Part shown: piece after piece, positions 54,189 to 62,239 of the stretch | Layout of the letters: every line of letters starts with the position of its first letter | How positions within the stretch are numbered: the stretch's first letter is position 1 | DNA from: a virus | Direction: 5' to 3' (one strand) | Virus record (IMG/VR): IMGVR_UViG_3300020204_000036 | Coordinates: 19,771 to 83,770 of that record | Length of the DNA stretch: 64,000 nt | Translations under genes and position numbers: made by a program | Notes under the pieces: model-generated | Database searches by the model: none | Seen by the model: only the letters and a program-made list of their open reading frames with translations | What the model was told of the DNA's origin: nothing

Positions 54189-55388
54189 ATGTCTTACAAA
54201 AATATTATAAGAAAAATTATTTTAGAAAATGAGCAAGATGAAGTAGTTATTTCAGCTAGTGAATTGATAGAACTATTGAAGTATGTAAATTATGATGTTT
54301 CAAATATTCTCAGATTACCTCAATATAGAAATAAAAGAATCATAATTGACGGAAATTTGAATCTCAGTTACAATAGAGACATTCAAAATCTTAATTTAAT
54401 ATCAAAGATAAATGGAGATTTAGATATATCATATTCCAACGTTGACGTTTTTGACGAAGATAAAGCTAAAAGTATTAGAGACTATGGAAGTAGAAGAGAA
54501 ATTATTAGAAAACAAAAAGAACTACGAAAAAAACTCAATTATTTAGATGAATTAAGAAAAGAAGACGCTTGGAATATAAATAATAGAAAATTAATATCTT
54601 ACCAAACAGAGGCGTTATATGAATACTTAGAAGATAAGAAGTACCCCCAAGAAATTGAAGAAGACGGTGAAATAGTTTTGGAAGACAAATATAATATATA
54701 TCCTAACAATTATAACCATTATGGTGGCAAATCATTTACGTGGTTAGGAGAAGAGGGTATGGAAAATGAATACATAGTTTTTGATTCGAGAACAATCGAA
54801 CAAGACGCACGAGAAGCTATTGAATCTAGAATTGATGAATTAGGTTATGATGCATTTGCAAGTTGGGTATGGGAAGACCACCTTGACACAGATGCAGTTA
54901 GAAATTGGTTACGATGGTATATAGAAGAACCCGTTAGAGATAGTCCTGAAGATTATGGATTAGAAGAAAAACTTACAAAAGAACAAGAAAATTATCTTAG
55001 AACTTATGAAGAAAAAATATCTAAATTACAATACAGAATTGATAACGAAGATTTGGATGAAGAAACAATAGATAGTTTAGAAGAAGAAGTATCTGATTTA
55101 GAAGAACTTATTGAAGATATTAAAGAAAATCCAAAAGGTGGTTTTGACGAAAATGAAATTGAAGAGGCTATTGAAATGTGGGTAGATGATAATGAAGATG
55201 AATTTTTATCTTATTTTAAAGATACTGGTCTTGATAAGAGTGATATTTTGGATTATGTCGACCAAGGAGCTGTTATTAATTATATAATCAACCATGATAG
55301 TTGGGGTGATATATTTGGAAGTTATGATGGTGACCACGACGAAGTGATTGTGAAAGAACTTAATTTTGTTATCTTTAGATACAATTAA
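54189..55388 (+). CDS. Putative packaged acidic protein
   Basis: 399 residues. The N-terminus SYKNIIRKIILENEQDEVV ends its helix in I-L-E. Residues 45-90 contain strands with a repeat-like IIIDGNLNLSYNRDIQNLNL then INGDLDISYSN, as in short pentapeptide- or LRR-like solenoids. From about 240 it is extremely acidic, with a coiled coil (TYEEKISKLQYRIDNEDLDE). A DNA-mimic or effector role is possible but not shown. Preceded by a late-type element. Confidence 0.62.
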   Translation: MSYKNIIRKIILENEQDEVVISASELIELLKYVNYDVSNILRLPQYRNKRIIIDGNLNLSYNRDIQNLNLISKINGDLDISYSNVDVFDEDKAKSIRDYGSRREIIRKQKELRKKLNYLDELRKEDAWNINNRKLISYQTEALYEYLEDKKYPQEIEEDGEIVLEDKYNIYPNNYNHYGGKSFTWLGEEGMENEYIVFDSRTIEQDAREAIESRIDELGYDAFASWVWEDHLDTDAVRNWLRWYIEEPVRDSPEDYGLEEKLTKEQENYLRTYEEKISKLQYRIDNEDLDEETIDSLEEEVSDLEELIEDIKENPKGGFDENEIEEAIEMWVDDNEDEFLSYFKDTGLDKSDILDYVDQGAVINYIINHDSWGDIFGSYDGDHDEVIVKELNFVIFRYN

Positions 55389-55415
55389 TTTATTTACAGG
55401 TTAGGAACTTTTTCT

Positions 55416-55423
55416 TACATTTT
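55416..55423 (+). promoter_or_regulatory. Host-like -7 box TACATTTT
   Basis: One base short of TAnnTTTG, 5 nt before the ATG at 55429. The -33 box is poor. Confidence 0.35.
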
Positions 55424-55428
55424 TAAGT

Positions 55429-56181
55429 ATGGAAACAAATTGGCCGTTTCAAGAACCTATTGATTTAGAACACAAACAATATGTTTTATTGAGTTATCTA
55501 CAAAAAATTGATAAAGATTTAGAAAACTTTAAATTATACCCTAATTTTCAACTTTTATCTCTACATTTGGCAAACATTAATTTAATAATTCAAAAGGGTC
55601 AGTTTTTAAGTCTAACAAAAAAAATAAAAGAAAAAGATGAAGAAATATTAATCTCAGATTTAGTTGCTCAAGAAATTCCACCTTTGACTCAAGAAGATAT
55701 ATTAGAACTTTATAGAATTTGTAAATTTTCATCTTATAAGTTGCAAGATTTTTTTGACCAAGCAAAGGCAATATGGGAATTAGTAAATGATAGTGTTTCT
55801 CTTAGTGTTATTAATAATTTAAAAAGTTTTGATAAAAAAGAAGGATTATTTGTTATTGAAAATAACGGTAAAAATTTTTTATATGAATTTCATATAAAAG
55901 AAATTAAAAAAAACACGTCAGATTTAAAATGTCAAATTAAAAAAATATGTGAAATTAATGATTACAATTTATCTTCAGATTTATTTGAAGGTAAAAAAAC
56001 ATTAATTAAAAATTTACAAGAACCATCAATTCACAATAATTTAATATTTTTCAAAGTTAACCACGATAACAACTTTCCCTTCAACGAAACCCTTCTTCCA
56101 ATATCTAAAAGAAAAATACTAAATTATATACAACAGTCTAAAATCTTAAGTAAACCTAGTTTGACAAAAAGTGATAAATAA
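55429..56181 (+). CDS. Hypothetical protein (250 residues)
   Basis: Two parts: an N-terminal helical domain (HKQYVLLSYLQKIDKDLENF, FQLLSLHLANINLIIQ) and a C-terminal beta-rich domain (LFVIENNGKNFLYEFHIKEI). No family recognised. Located just upstream of the small gene and glnA. Confidence 0.6.
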   Translation: METNWPFQEPIDLEHKQYVLLSYLQKIDKDLENFKLYPNFQLLSLHLANINLIIQKGQFLSLTKKIKEKDEEILISDLVAQEIPPLTQEDILELYRICKFSSYKLQDFFDQAKAIWELVNDSVSLSVINNLKSFDKKEGLFVIENNGKNFLYEFHIKEIKKNTSDLKCQIKKICEINDYNLSSDLFEGKKTLIKNLQEPSIHNNLIFFKVNHDNNFPFNETLLPISKRKILNYIQQSKILSKPSLTKSDK

Positions 56182-56191
56182 GTTATAATTT
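56161..56191 (+). promoter_or_regulatory. Possible host-like promoter TTG-N20-TATAATTT
   Basis: TTG at 56161 and TATAATTT at 56184-56191 have the usual 20-nt spacing, 3 nt before the ATG at 56195. The -7 box has two mismatches. Confidence 0.35.
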
Positions 56192-56194
56192 ATT

Positions 56195-56317
56195 ATGAAA
56201 AAAAAAGAGTTAGTCAAAGAAATAAAAAATCTAATAGAAAAATATCCTAACGATACAGAATTGGGATGTGAAATTAGAAAGTTATATATAAGTCTAAAAG
56301 AAAAAAAACAAAAATGA
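56195..56317 (+). CDS. Small helical protein coupled to glutamine synthetase
   Basis: 40 residues (KKKELVKEIKNLIEKYPNDT, LGCEIRKLYISLKEKKQK) forming two amphipathic helices. Its stop overlaps the glutamine synthetase start (ATGA), which implies translational coupling. Possibly a regulator of the enzyme, by position only. Confidence 0.6.
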   Translation: MKKKELVKEIKNLIEKYPNDTELGCEIRKLYISLKEKKQK

Positions 56318-57384
56318 AAGTTACATTAGAATACGTTTGGTTAGATGGATACACGCCAGAACCAAATCTTAGAAGCAAAGTTAAAGTGGAAGAAATGGAT
56401 TTAAATTCAATAGAATTTAAATTTCCTGAATGGGGCTTTGATGGTTCATCTACAATGCAAGCAGATACTGATAACTCAGATATAATTCTTAAACCTGTTA
56501 AATATTACTCGCAAAAATCATTTCCTTTAGAAAATAGTAGAATTTATGTTTTATGTGAAGTAATGAATCCTGACGGAACACCACATGAATCAAACATGAG
56601 GTCCAAAATCGATGACCAAAGTGATGTTTGGTTTGGATTTGAACAGGAATATTTCATTAAAAACAAAAAAACAAATGAAATATTAGGACACGACACAGGT
56701 TTTAGATTAGAACCACAAGGTAAATATTATTGCGGAGTTGGTCACAATGTTGTTGGTCGTAGTTTTGCAGAAGAACATATGCGTTTATGTATGTTATATG
56801 GTATTGAAATTACTGGTATAAATGCAGAAGTTGCTCTTGGACAATGGGAATACCAAATTTTTTCAAAAGGGAGTTTGAACGCAGCTGATGATTTATGGAT
56901 GAGTAGATATTTCTTGTACAGATTGTCTGAAAACTTTAACTATGAAATAGTATTACACCCAAAACCAATTAATGGTGATTGGAATGGTTCAGGAATGCAC
57001 ACAAACTTTTCAAGTGATAGAATGAGAACATTAGGAGGTTATGAATATTTTCAATCTATTTTTAACACTTTTGGTTCTAGACACGAAGACCACATCAGAG
57101 AATATGGTTCAAGTAATGAAATGAGACTTACGGGTAAACACGAAACACAAAGTATTAATAAATATTCTTATGGTGTTGGAGATAGAGGTGCTTCCATAAG
57201 AATACCCAAAACTACTGCAGAAAATTGGAAAGGTTATTTAGAAGATAGAAGACCAGCATCAAATGCCGATTCTTACAGAGTTGTTAATCAGGTTTTAAAA
57301 TCTTTGAATGCTGCCGAAGAACTCATGGAAATCACAATGAAAATGAATTCAAAAGTTGATATAAAAAGTTTGGATGGTAAATAA
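56314..57384 (+). CDS. Glutamine synthetase, type II (GSII)
   Basis: 356 residues of the eukaryotic-type GSII family, which makes glutamine from glutamate, ammonia and ATP. Visible motifs: WGFDGSSTMQA, the metal-binding FGFEQEYF at about residue 108, PQGKYYCGVGHN, GINAEVALGQWEYQ, GSGMHTNFS, REYGSSNEMRLTGKHETQSI and DRGASIRIP...YLEDRRPAS. All main active-site blocks are present, so the enzyme should be active. The reading frame ends in TAA but continues coherently for 13 codons, which suggests a truncated or read-through C-terminus. A phage-borne GS is unusual. Confidence 0.9.
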   Translation: MKVTLEYVWLDGYTPEPNLRSKVKVEEMDLNSIEFKFPEWGFDGSSTMQADTDNSDIILKPVKYYSQKSFPLENSRIYVLCEVMNPDGTPHESNMRSKIDDQSDVWFGFEQEYFIKNKKTNEILGHDTGFRLEPQGKYYCGVGHNVVGRSFAEEHMRLCMLYGIEITGINAEVALGQWEYQIFSKGSLNAADDLWMSRYFLYRLSENFNYEIVLHPKPINGDWNGSGMHTNFSSDRMRTLGGYEYFQSIFNTFGSRHEDHIREYGSSNEMRLTGKHETQSINKYSYGVGDRGASIRIPKTTAENWKGYLEDRRPASNADSYRVVNQVLKSLNAAEELMEITMKMNSKVDIKSLDGK

Positions 57385-57426
57385 GGAACAAGACCTGCAG
57401 ATGAATTATTAAAAGAATATAGATAA
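57385..57426 (+). other. In-frame tail behind the glutamine synthetase stop
   Basis: Directly after the TAA at 57382-57384, the same frame encodes GTRPADELLKEYR and then stops at TAA. The sequence looks like a genuine enzyme C-terminus (an amphipathic helix with charged residues), not random intergenic DNA, in a genome where intergenic DNA is extremely A/T-rich. Confidence 0.6.
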
Positions 57427-57437
57427 GAGGAATAATA

Positions 57438-57662
57438 ATGGAACATGTTAATCACCCATTACATTACGGAGGAAAAAATAATGAATACGAGGTAATCAAA
57501 GTGATTGATGCTTGGGATTTAGGATTTAGTTTAGGAAATACAATAAAATATATATCACGTGCAGGAAAAAAAGGAAAAGATAAAGAACTCGAGGACCTCA
57601 GAAAAGCTCTCTGGTACCTTGAACACTACATCAAAACAATTGAAGAAAAAAACAGGAATTAA
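57438..57662 (+). CDS. DUF3310 protein, phage T7 gp1.7-like family
   Basis: 74 residues: EHVNHPLHYGGKNNEYEVIK, FSLGNTIKYISRAGKKGKDK and EDLRKALWYLEHYI are the three conserved blocks of DUF3310, found in many phages and linked in T7 (gp1.7) to nucleotide kinase activity. Compact full-length copy. Lies directly behind glnA. Confidence 0.85.
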   Translation: MEHVNHPLHYGGKNNEYEVIKVIDAWDLGFSLGNTIKYISRAGKKGKDKELEDLRKALWYLEHYIKTIEEKNRN

Positions 57663-57954
57663 TAAAGAAATTACAGTTTGGGATGCACTCACAACTCCCA
57701 AAGAATTACTTAGAGAAACTTTTATAAATTTTTCTTGGGGATTTTTAGGTAACTCTGTTGTTGTATTTGTTGCAAAAGAACTGGACTTTATGGTTTTAAT
57801 TAATTATATTGTTTATTACATACTAATATCTTACATTGTAAATAGGAAAAAATACGACACAATATTAGGTAAATTTATAGTATTACCCGGTTCAGCTGCG
57901 GTTGGAGCATTCACAGGATATAAGTTGGCACAAATAATAGTTAATATTTTATAG
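57640..57954 (+). CDS. Small multi-pass membrane protein
   Basis: 104 residues if the TTG at 57640 is the start; a GTG at 57559 would give 131 residues but a long overlap with the DUF3310 gene. Three hydrophobic segments: FSWGFLGNSVVVFVA, FMVLINYIVYYILISYIVN and FIVLPGSAAVGAFTGYKLAQ. Located in the small-gene cluster with a single-pass 32-residue protein. Function unknown; holin-like architecture only. Confidence 0.55.
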   Translation: MKKKTGINKEITVWDALTTPKELLRETFINFSWGFLGNSVVVFVAKELDFMVLINYIVYYILISYIVNRKKYDTILGKFIVLPGSAAVGAFTGYKLAQIIVNIL

Positions 57955-57956
57955 AG

Positions 57957-58055
57957 ATGAAAACAGGATTTAGAGTGACCGCATTAATCATAGTAGTAGT
58001 TTGGTTAATAATGGTATGGACATTAGTATATGAATTGATAAAAATGATATTTTAA
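57957..58055 (+). CDS. Very small single-pass membrane protein
   Basis: 32 residues, of which about 20 form one membrane helix (VTALIIVVVWLIMVWTLVYE). It starts two bases after the previous gene and ends one base before the methyltransferase ATG, so it fits the operon exactly. Confidence 0.6.
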   Translation: MKTGFRVTALIIVVVWLIMVWTLVYELIKMIF

Positions 58056-58056
58056 A

Positions 58057-58905
58057 ATGATAGAAACAGGAAAAATAATAAATGGTGATTGTATTGAAGT
58101 AATGAAAACACTTCCCGAAGGTAGTGTTGACCTTGTTGTTACTAGTTGTCCTTATGGTGTTGGTATTGATTATGATGTTCACGATGATGATGTTGAATTT
58201 GAGGATTATAAAATTTTCAGTCGTGATTGGTTAATGCAGGTTTATCGTGTATTAAAAGATGATGGTAGAATTGCTCTTAACATTCCTTATGAAATTAACA
58301 GACAGAAAAAAGGTGGACGTATCTTTTTTGTTTCAGAGATGTGGCAAATTATGAAAGAGATTGGTTATGGGTTCTTTGGTATTGTTGACCTTGAAGAACA
58401 ATCACCACATAGAAGTAAGACCACAGCATGGGGTTCTTGGATGAGTCCATCTTCACCCTACATATATAACCCAAAAGAATGTGTTATTTTAGCTTATAAA
58501 AAACATCATATTAAAAAAGTAAAAGGAGAACCTCAGTGGAAAGGTGTTCCTACAGAAATAGAACAAGAAGACGGAACAATAAAGAAAAAAACAGTATATG
58601 ATGAATCAGACAAAAAAGAATTTATTGAACTTGTTTATGGTCAGTGGAATTACTTTGCGGATACTAAGTCACTCACCAAGGCTACGTTCTCGATGGACAT
58701 ACCAACAAAGGCGATTAAGATATTATCCTACAAAAACGATGTAGTGTTAGACCCATTTGCGGGAAGTGGTACTAGTTTAGTGGCAGCCGAAGTATTAGGT
58801 AGAAGATGGTTAGGAATAGAACTATCACCAAACTATTCTGAAATTGCAAAAACAAGAGTTGAATATTTCAAAACAATGAAAGAAATTAAAAACCAAGAAT
58901 TATGA
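58057..58905 (+). CDS. DNA methyltransferase (N4/N6, beta-type order)
   Basis: 282 residues. Motif order is catalytic first, SAM-binding last: VDLVVTSCPYGVGIDYD at about 24-40, and VVLDPFAGSGTSLVAAEVLG at about 229-248. The catalytic tetrapeptide is SCPY where SPPY or DPPY is usual. The C-terminal WLGIELSPNYSEIA matches motif II. It probably methylates adenine or cytosine in DNA to avoid host restriction. Its end overlaps the convergent gene by 6 nt. Confidence 0.85.
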   Translation: MIETGKIINGDCIEVMKTLPEGSVDLVVTSCPYGVGIDYDVHDDDVEFEDYKIFSRDWLMQVYRVLKDDGRIALNIPYEINRQKKGGRIFFVSEMWQIMKEIGYGFFGIVDLEEQSPHRSKTTAWGSWMSPSSPYIYNPKECVILAYKKHHIKKVKGEPQWKGVPTEIEQEDGTIKKKTVYDESDKKEFIELVYGQWNYFADTKSLTKATFSMDIPTKAIKILSYKNDVVLDPFAGSGTSLVAAEVLGRRWLGIELSPNYSEIAKTRVEYFKTMKEIKNQEL

Positions 58906-59502
58906 TGGAAATTGTGGCGGAGGAGTGCCACTGTTCAAGCAGTTCTCCGTCTGTTTGTTCCATCTTATGATTGACTTTCCTTTTTCTTCACCGTTAATCC
59001 TGTCTTCATTCATAAAAAAGTTTGCATTTTTAAAAATATCATCCCAATCCTTTCTGTCTTCTTCATTTTCAGGTTTATTAAAAGGATTTAATATTGATTT
59101 ACCTTCCTTTTCTCTTTTTTTATTTTCTAAATCCCAAAATTTTTGAATGTCTTCATCAATATCTTGTAATTGGTTACCATCATAAAATTTACCTGGTGGT
59201 ATTTTTTCACATTCACCACTGTCCCTATTAAAATATTCGTCATCGGCACAAATTTTTTCACAACCAAATCCTGATACAAATACCTCATCAGGACCACATG
59301 AACTACATACTTCCGAATAATAATCCAAACGTTGACCGTCAGGGCACGTTATACATTTGTTTTTTTTGTAAGACCAATAACAATTAGCACCGGTATCTCT
59401 TTTTTTATCACACTCTTCTTCTGTTTTTGGGTCTTCTTCTTCTAATATTATACCCATCATTTTTTTCATACGATACAATTCTGTTTCAAGTAAAAGTTTC
59501 AT
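58900..59502 (-). CDS. Putative packaged Cys-rich protein
   Basis: 200 residues on the minus strand. The N-terminus LLLETELYRMKKMMGIILEE carries the shared RxxxMMGII helix ending in I-L-E. Residues about 30-115 form a Cys-rich module with at least twelve cysteines (CITCPDGQRLDYYSEVCSSC and GCEKICADDEYFNRDSGECE), similar in spacing to EGF-like or furin-like repeats. The C-terminus is acidic and helical. A late-type element precedes it on the same strand. Cys-rich repeats are unusual for cytoplasmic proteins, so a virion or envelope location is plausible. Confidence 0.63.
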   Translation of the reverse strand: MKLLLETELYRMKKMMGIILEEEDPKTEEECDKKRDTGANCYWSYKKNKCITCPDGQRLDYYSEVCSSCGPDEVFVSGFGCEKICADDEYFNRDSGECEKIPPGKFYDGNQLQDIDEDIQKFWDLENKKREKEGKSILNPFNKPENEEDRKDWDDIFKNANFFMNEDRINGEEKGKSIIRWNKQTENCLNSGTPPPQFPS

Positions 59503-59516
59503 AAATTATCTAATTT

Positions 59517-59528
59517 ATTATATAAATA
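59517..59528 (-). promoter_or_regulatory. Late-type element on the minus strand
   Basis: TATTTATATAAT read on the minus strand, 14 nt before the start at 59502. It supports the element being strand-specific to gene starts. Confidence 0.55.
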
Positions 59529-59571
59529 TATTACAGAATATATAAAAAAACTGAATTTCATTTTTTAAAGG

Positions 59572-59583
59572 TATTTATATGTT
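59572..59583 (+). promoter_or_regulatory. Late-type element TATTTATATGTT
   Basis: Ends directly at the ATG at 59584 and forms a divergent pair with the minus-strand element. Confidence 0.55.
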
Positions 59584-60567
59584 ATGAAAACTCTAATAGT
59601 AGAAATATCAAGGATTAGACAAATGATGGGTATTATTGAAAGTATAGAAGATGATAAAAAAATATCAGACGAATATATGAGTTATCTTAGAAACACATCA
59701 ATTGATGACCAATTAAAACAAACAAATGATAAGAATTATCAAGAATTAAGAACAAAAGCTGTCGAAGCAGGGGGTAGACTTGCTCAATATGAAAAAATAG
59801 AAAATGCAACATCTTTAGATGAATTAATAAATTTATTTTCAAAAGACTGGGAGTTTAAGGATTATGTAAGAAATAATTTTTGTGGTGATGAAGAAATTGA
59901 TGGAATAATAGAAGTTTTATGTATTTTCAGTGGGGGGTCTAATGAAGAGTATTTAGGAAAAGAAAGATGTAATTGGCATAGAAGTGTATTTTCTAATTTA
60001 ACAATTGACACCAATTTACTTGACTTAATACCAGGACTTAAAGAAAAGGCATTAAAATTAAAAAGAATAAGTAGTACAAATAAAATAAAATCAAATTTTG
60101 AAACTACTCGGCCAAACATTGAAAAAAACAAACAAAGTATTAGTGCTGACCAATACATATCAAAACTAAACTACAGTGATGTTGGTTACAATAATGTCGA
60201 TACTGGTGGTAGTATGAGAAAATACGCCGAAGCGATATCAAAAGAAGACCCAAATGAAGTTGAATCGTTGGTAAAAAGTTTAATTAGTAGGTTTAAAGAC
60301 TTAATGACAACTAAAGTGAATAAAGAAATTAGCCGAGCCGGCATGAGTGAAAGTTGGGCATATTGGGATGTTGGTAAACAACTTTATTTTTATAATAATC
60401 CTGAAGAAAGTAATTATAAACTTGGAAATCCTTTAACCGATGAATCGATACAACAAACTATTATAAACAGAATGATTGGTTGGGAAGTTACAAATGGTGG
60501 GAAAAAACCTAATGGGGATAAATATTCTTCTAAAGAATTAGCAAATATTGGAGAAACTTATATATGA
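59584..60567 (+). CDS. Putative packaged protein, unknown domain
   Basis: 327 residues. The N-terminus KTLIVEISRIRQMMGIIESI is almost the same helix as in the divergent neighbour (RxxxMMGII followed by an I-I-E cleavage-like site). Behind it lies a helical domain with ELRTKAVEAGGRLAQYEKIE and two cysteines, and a C-terminal ISRAGMSESWAYWDVGKQLY segment. No family recognised. Overlaps the DHH gene by ATGA, so both are made together. Confidence 0.63.
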   Translation: MKTLIVEISRIRQMMGIIESIEDDKKISDEYMSYLRNTSIDDQLKQTNDKNYQELRTKAVEAGGRLAQYEKIENATSLDELINLFSKDWEFKDYVRNNFCGDEEIDGIIEVLCIFSGGSNEEYLGKERCNWHRSVFSNLTIDTNLLDLIPGLKEKALKLKRISSTNKIKSNFETTRPNIEKNKQSISADQYISKLNYSDVGYNNVDTGGSMRKYAEAISKEDPNEVESLVKSLISRFKDLMTTKVNKEISRAGMSESWAYWDVGKQLYFYNNPEESNYKLGNPLTDESIQQTIINRMIGWEVTNGGKKPNGDKYSSKELANIGETYI

Positions 60568-62081
60568 AAATCATAATCACAGAAAATCAACTAAAGTCTC
60601 TTATTTCAGAATCAGGTATTAGAAACATAAATGATTTATTAAATAGATATAAAAAGGCTAAAATATATTTTCATCAAGATTTAGATGGTGTTGCAACGGC
60701 AATTGCAATGAAAAAATATCTAGAAAACCAAGGTTTCAAAGTTGTTGATTGTGAGGTTATCCAATATGGTGAAAAAGAATGGGCAATAAAGAGAGCAGAC
60801 ATTAGTGATGATGCTCGTGGAGAAATAATGCCAGTACTTGTAGATTTTGCACACGGGAAACCTATGTTTGAAATTCATACTGACCACCACGACAGTCAAG
60901 TTGGTGTTGAAAAAGAAACATCAACCAGTTTTAAAAGTGCTAGGTCAAATGTAGAAACAATATCACAAACAGTATCACCAAAAGAGTTATTCACCGCTAC
61001 CGATTTATCTATTATTTCAATGGTGGATTCAGCTAACTATGCAACACATGACATAACCCCCAAAATGGTAATGAATTTTATATATAAATTTGATGAAAGT
61101 AAAACAAGTCGAGATAATATGATTATGTTGGGTTTAGTAACTAACAAATTACTGTTAGCTTATAAAAACTATCCGAATTTTATGGAAGATTTGGTTATGA
61201 GAGCCGAACCTTCTATAAAAAATATCTACAATATCATAAAAGAATTTGCTATAGAGAGAAACTATGTAGATATCGATACTATGATTAAAAATCAAGAAAA
61301 ATACTTAATAGATAGAAAAGAAGGGACTAAAAGTAATTCTGGTGTTGAAGTGGTTGGTAATATTTTAACACAGATGGATTTGGGGTCCATGAAAAAAGGT
61401 TCATATGATAGATATGTTCCATTTGAACTATATCCCGATGCAGACTTTTTGGTCACAGGTTTAGGAGGTCAAGTAGGTATGGTTCAAGCTTCTTGTAATC
61501 CATATAAAAAAGAGAGAGCGTTAAAAGGAATTGATTTAGGTAAAATTAAAGATGAAGTTTTAGATTTTTTCAAACCTGAACTAGAAAATGAAATATTGAC
61601 ATATGAAATAATTAAAAAAATTGCAGAAAAAAAGGCAACAGATGAATCTGTTGGTTTTACAACAAGAGATTTTGAAGCCATTTATGGTGGGTTACCGTCA
61701 TTTGAAAATAACTCAATAAATGCTTACGATTTTTTAAAGGCAAACTCAGGAGGACACAAATGTATTACAAATGTATCAGGAATTAATTATGTATATAGTG
61801 GTTACGATAAACCATATACAAAAGATTTACCTGAAGAATTGTTACCAATTGCAAATTATGATGGTGATAATAATTTTGTTAATGATATTAAAAAACAACT
61901 TTTAAGGTTTAGAAGATTATCTGAAAAACAGGTAGAAGCGGCCATAAGACAATTAAAAAAAGAAAACAAATTTAATTCAGATTACGTAGAAACTTCAAGT
62001 TCAAGAACCAGTAGAGATTTGGTAATTGATATGAGAAATAAGTTTATTAATATTCTACAAAGAAAAATTGATAAAAATTAA
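60564..62081 (+). CDS. DHH-family phosphoesterase, putatively packaged
   Basis: 505 residues. After an N-terminal helix KIIITENQLKSLISESG (ending I-S-E) the DHH domain begins: FHQDLDGVATAIA with His37, Asp39 and Asp41, VLVDFAHG at about residue 92, and THTDHHD-type DHH at residues 107-109. These are the metal-binding motifs of RecJ/NrnA/polyphosphatase-type enzymes. The C-terminal half (FLVTGLGGQVGMVQASCNPY, then NSGGHKCITNVSG) resembles a DHHA1-like domain with GGH. Probably a nuclease or nanoRNase-like enzyme; delivery with the DNA is inferred from the N-terminus. Confidence 0.78.
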   Translation: MKIIITENQLKSLISESGIRNINDLLNRYKKAKIYFHQDLDGVATAIAMKKYLENQGFKVVDCEVIQYGEKEWAIKRADISDDARGEIMPVLVDFAHGKPMFEIHTDHHDSQVGVEKETSTSFKSARSNVETISQTVSPKELFTATDLSIISMVDSANYATHDITPKMVMNFIYKFDESKTSRDNMIMLGLVTNKLLLAYKNYPNFMEDLVMRAEPSIKNIYNIIKEFAIERNYVDIDTMIKNQEKYLIDRKEGTKSNSGVEVVGNILTQMDLGSMKKGSYDRYVPFELYPDADFLVTGLGGQVGMVQASCNPYKKERALKGIDLGKIKDEVLDFFKPELENEILTYEIIKKIAEKKATDESVGFTTRDFEAIYGGLPSFENNSINAYDFLKANSGGHKCITNVSGINYVYSGYDKPYTKDLPEELLPIANYDGDNNFVNDIKKQLLRFRRLSEKQVEAAIRQLKKENKFNSDYVETSSSRTSRDLVIDMRNKFINILQRKIDKN

Positions 62082-62160
62082 AAAGATTTAACAACTTTTT
62101 GTAATCATTGATATATTTATACTTATCTCAAAAATTTTTAATAAATTTTTATTGTTTTAT

Positions 62161-62191
62161 TTGACTAATCGAAATATTAGTTTTAAATTTG
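62161..62191 (+). promoter_or_regulatory. Host-like promoter TTG-N20-TAAATTTG
   Basis: TTG at 62161 and TAAATTTG at 62184-62191 with 20 nt between. The transcript would begin with a GGGA/TCCC hairpin at about 62201-62212 and reach the small gene at 62240, an unusually long leader for this phage. Confidence 0.7.
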
Positions 62192-62239
62192 TAAAACAAT
62201 TGGGAAACGTCCCGTTGTATAATTTGAAAAATTGAAAAT

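Noticed and set aside
57382-57384. TAA recoded as a sense codon throughout the phage
   Set aside because: Most genes here end in TAA at positions that fit the next start, so TAA is a normal stop; the glutamine synthetase case is local.
57559-57639. GTG-started longer form of the three-helix membrane protein
   Set aside because: It would overlap the well-conserved DUF3310 gene by more than 100 nt, and the added residues show only basic frame-shadow sequence.
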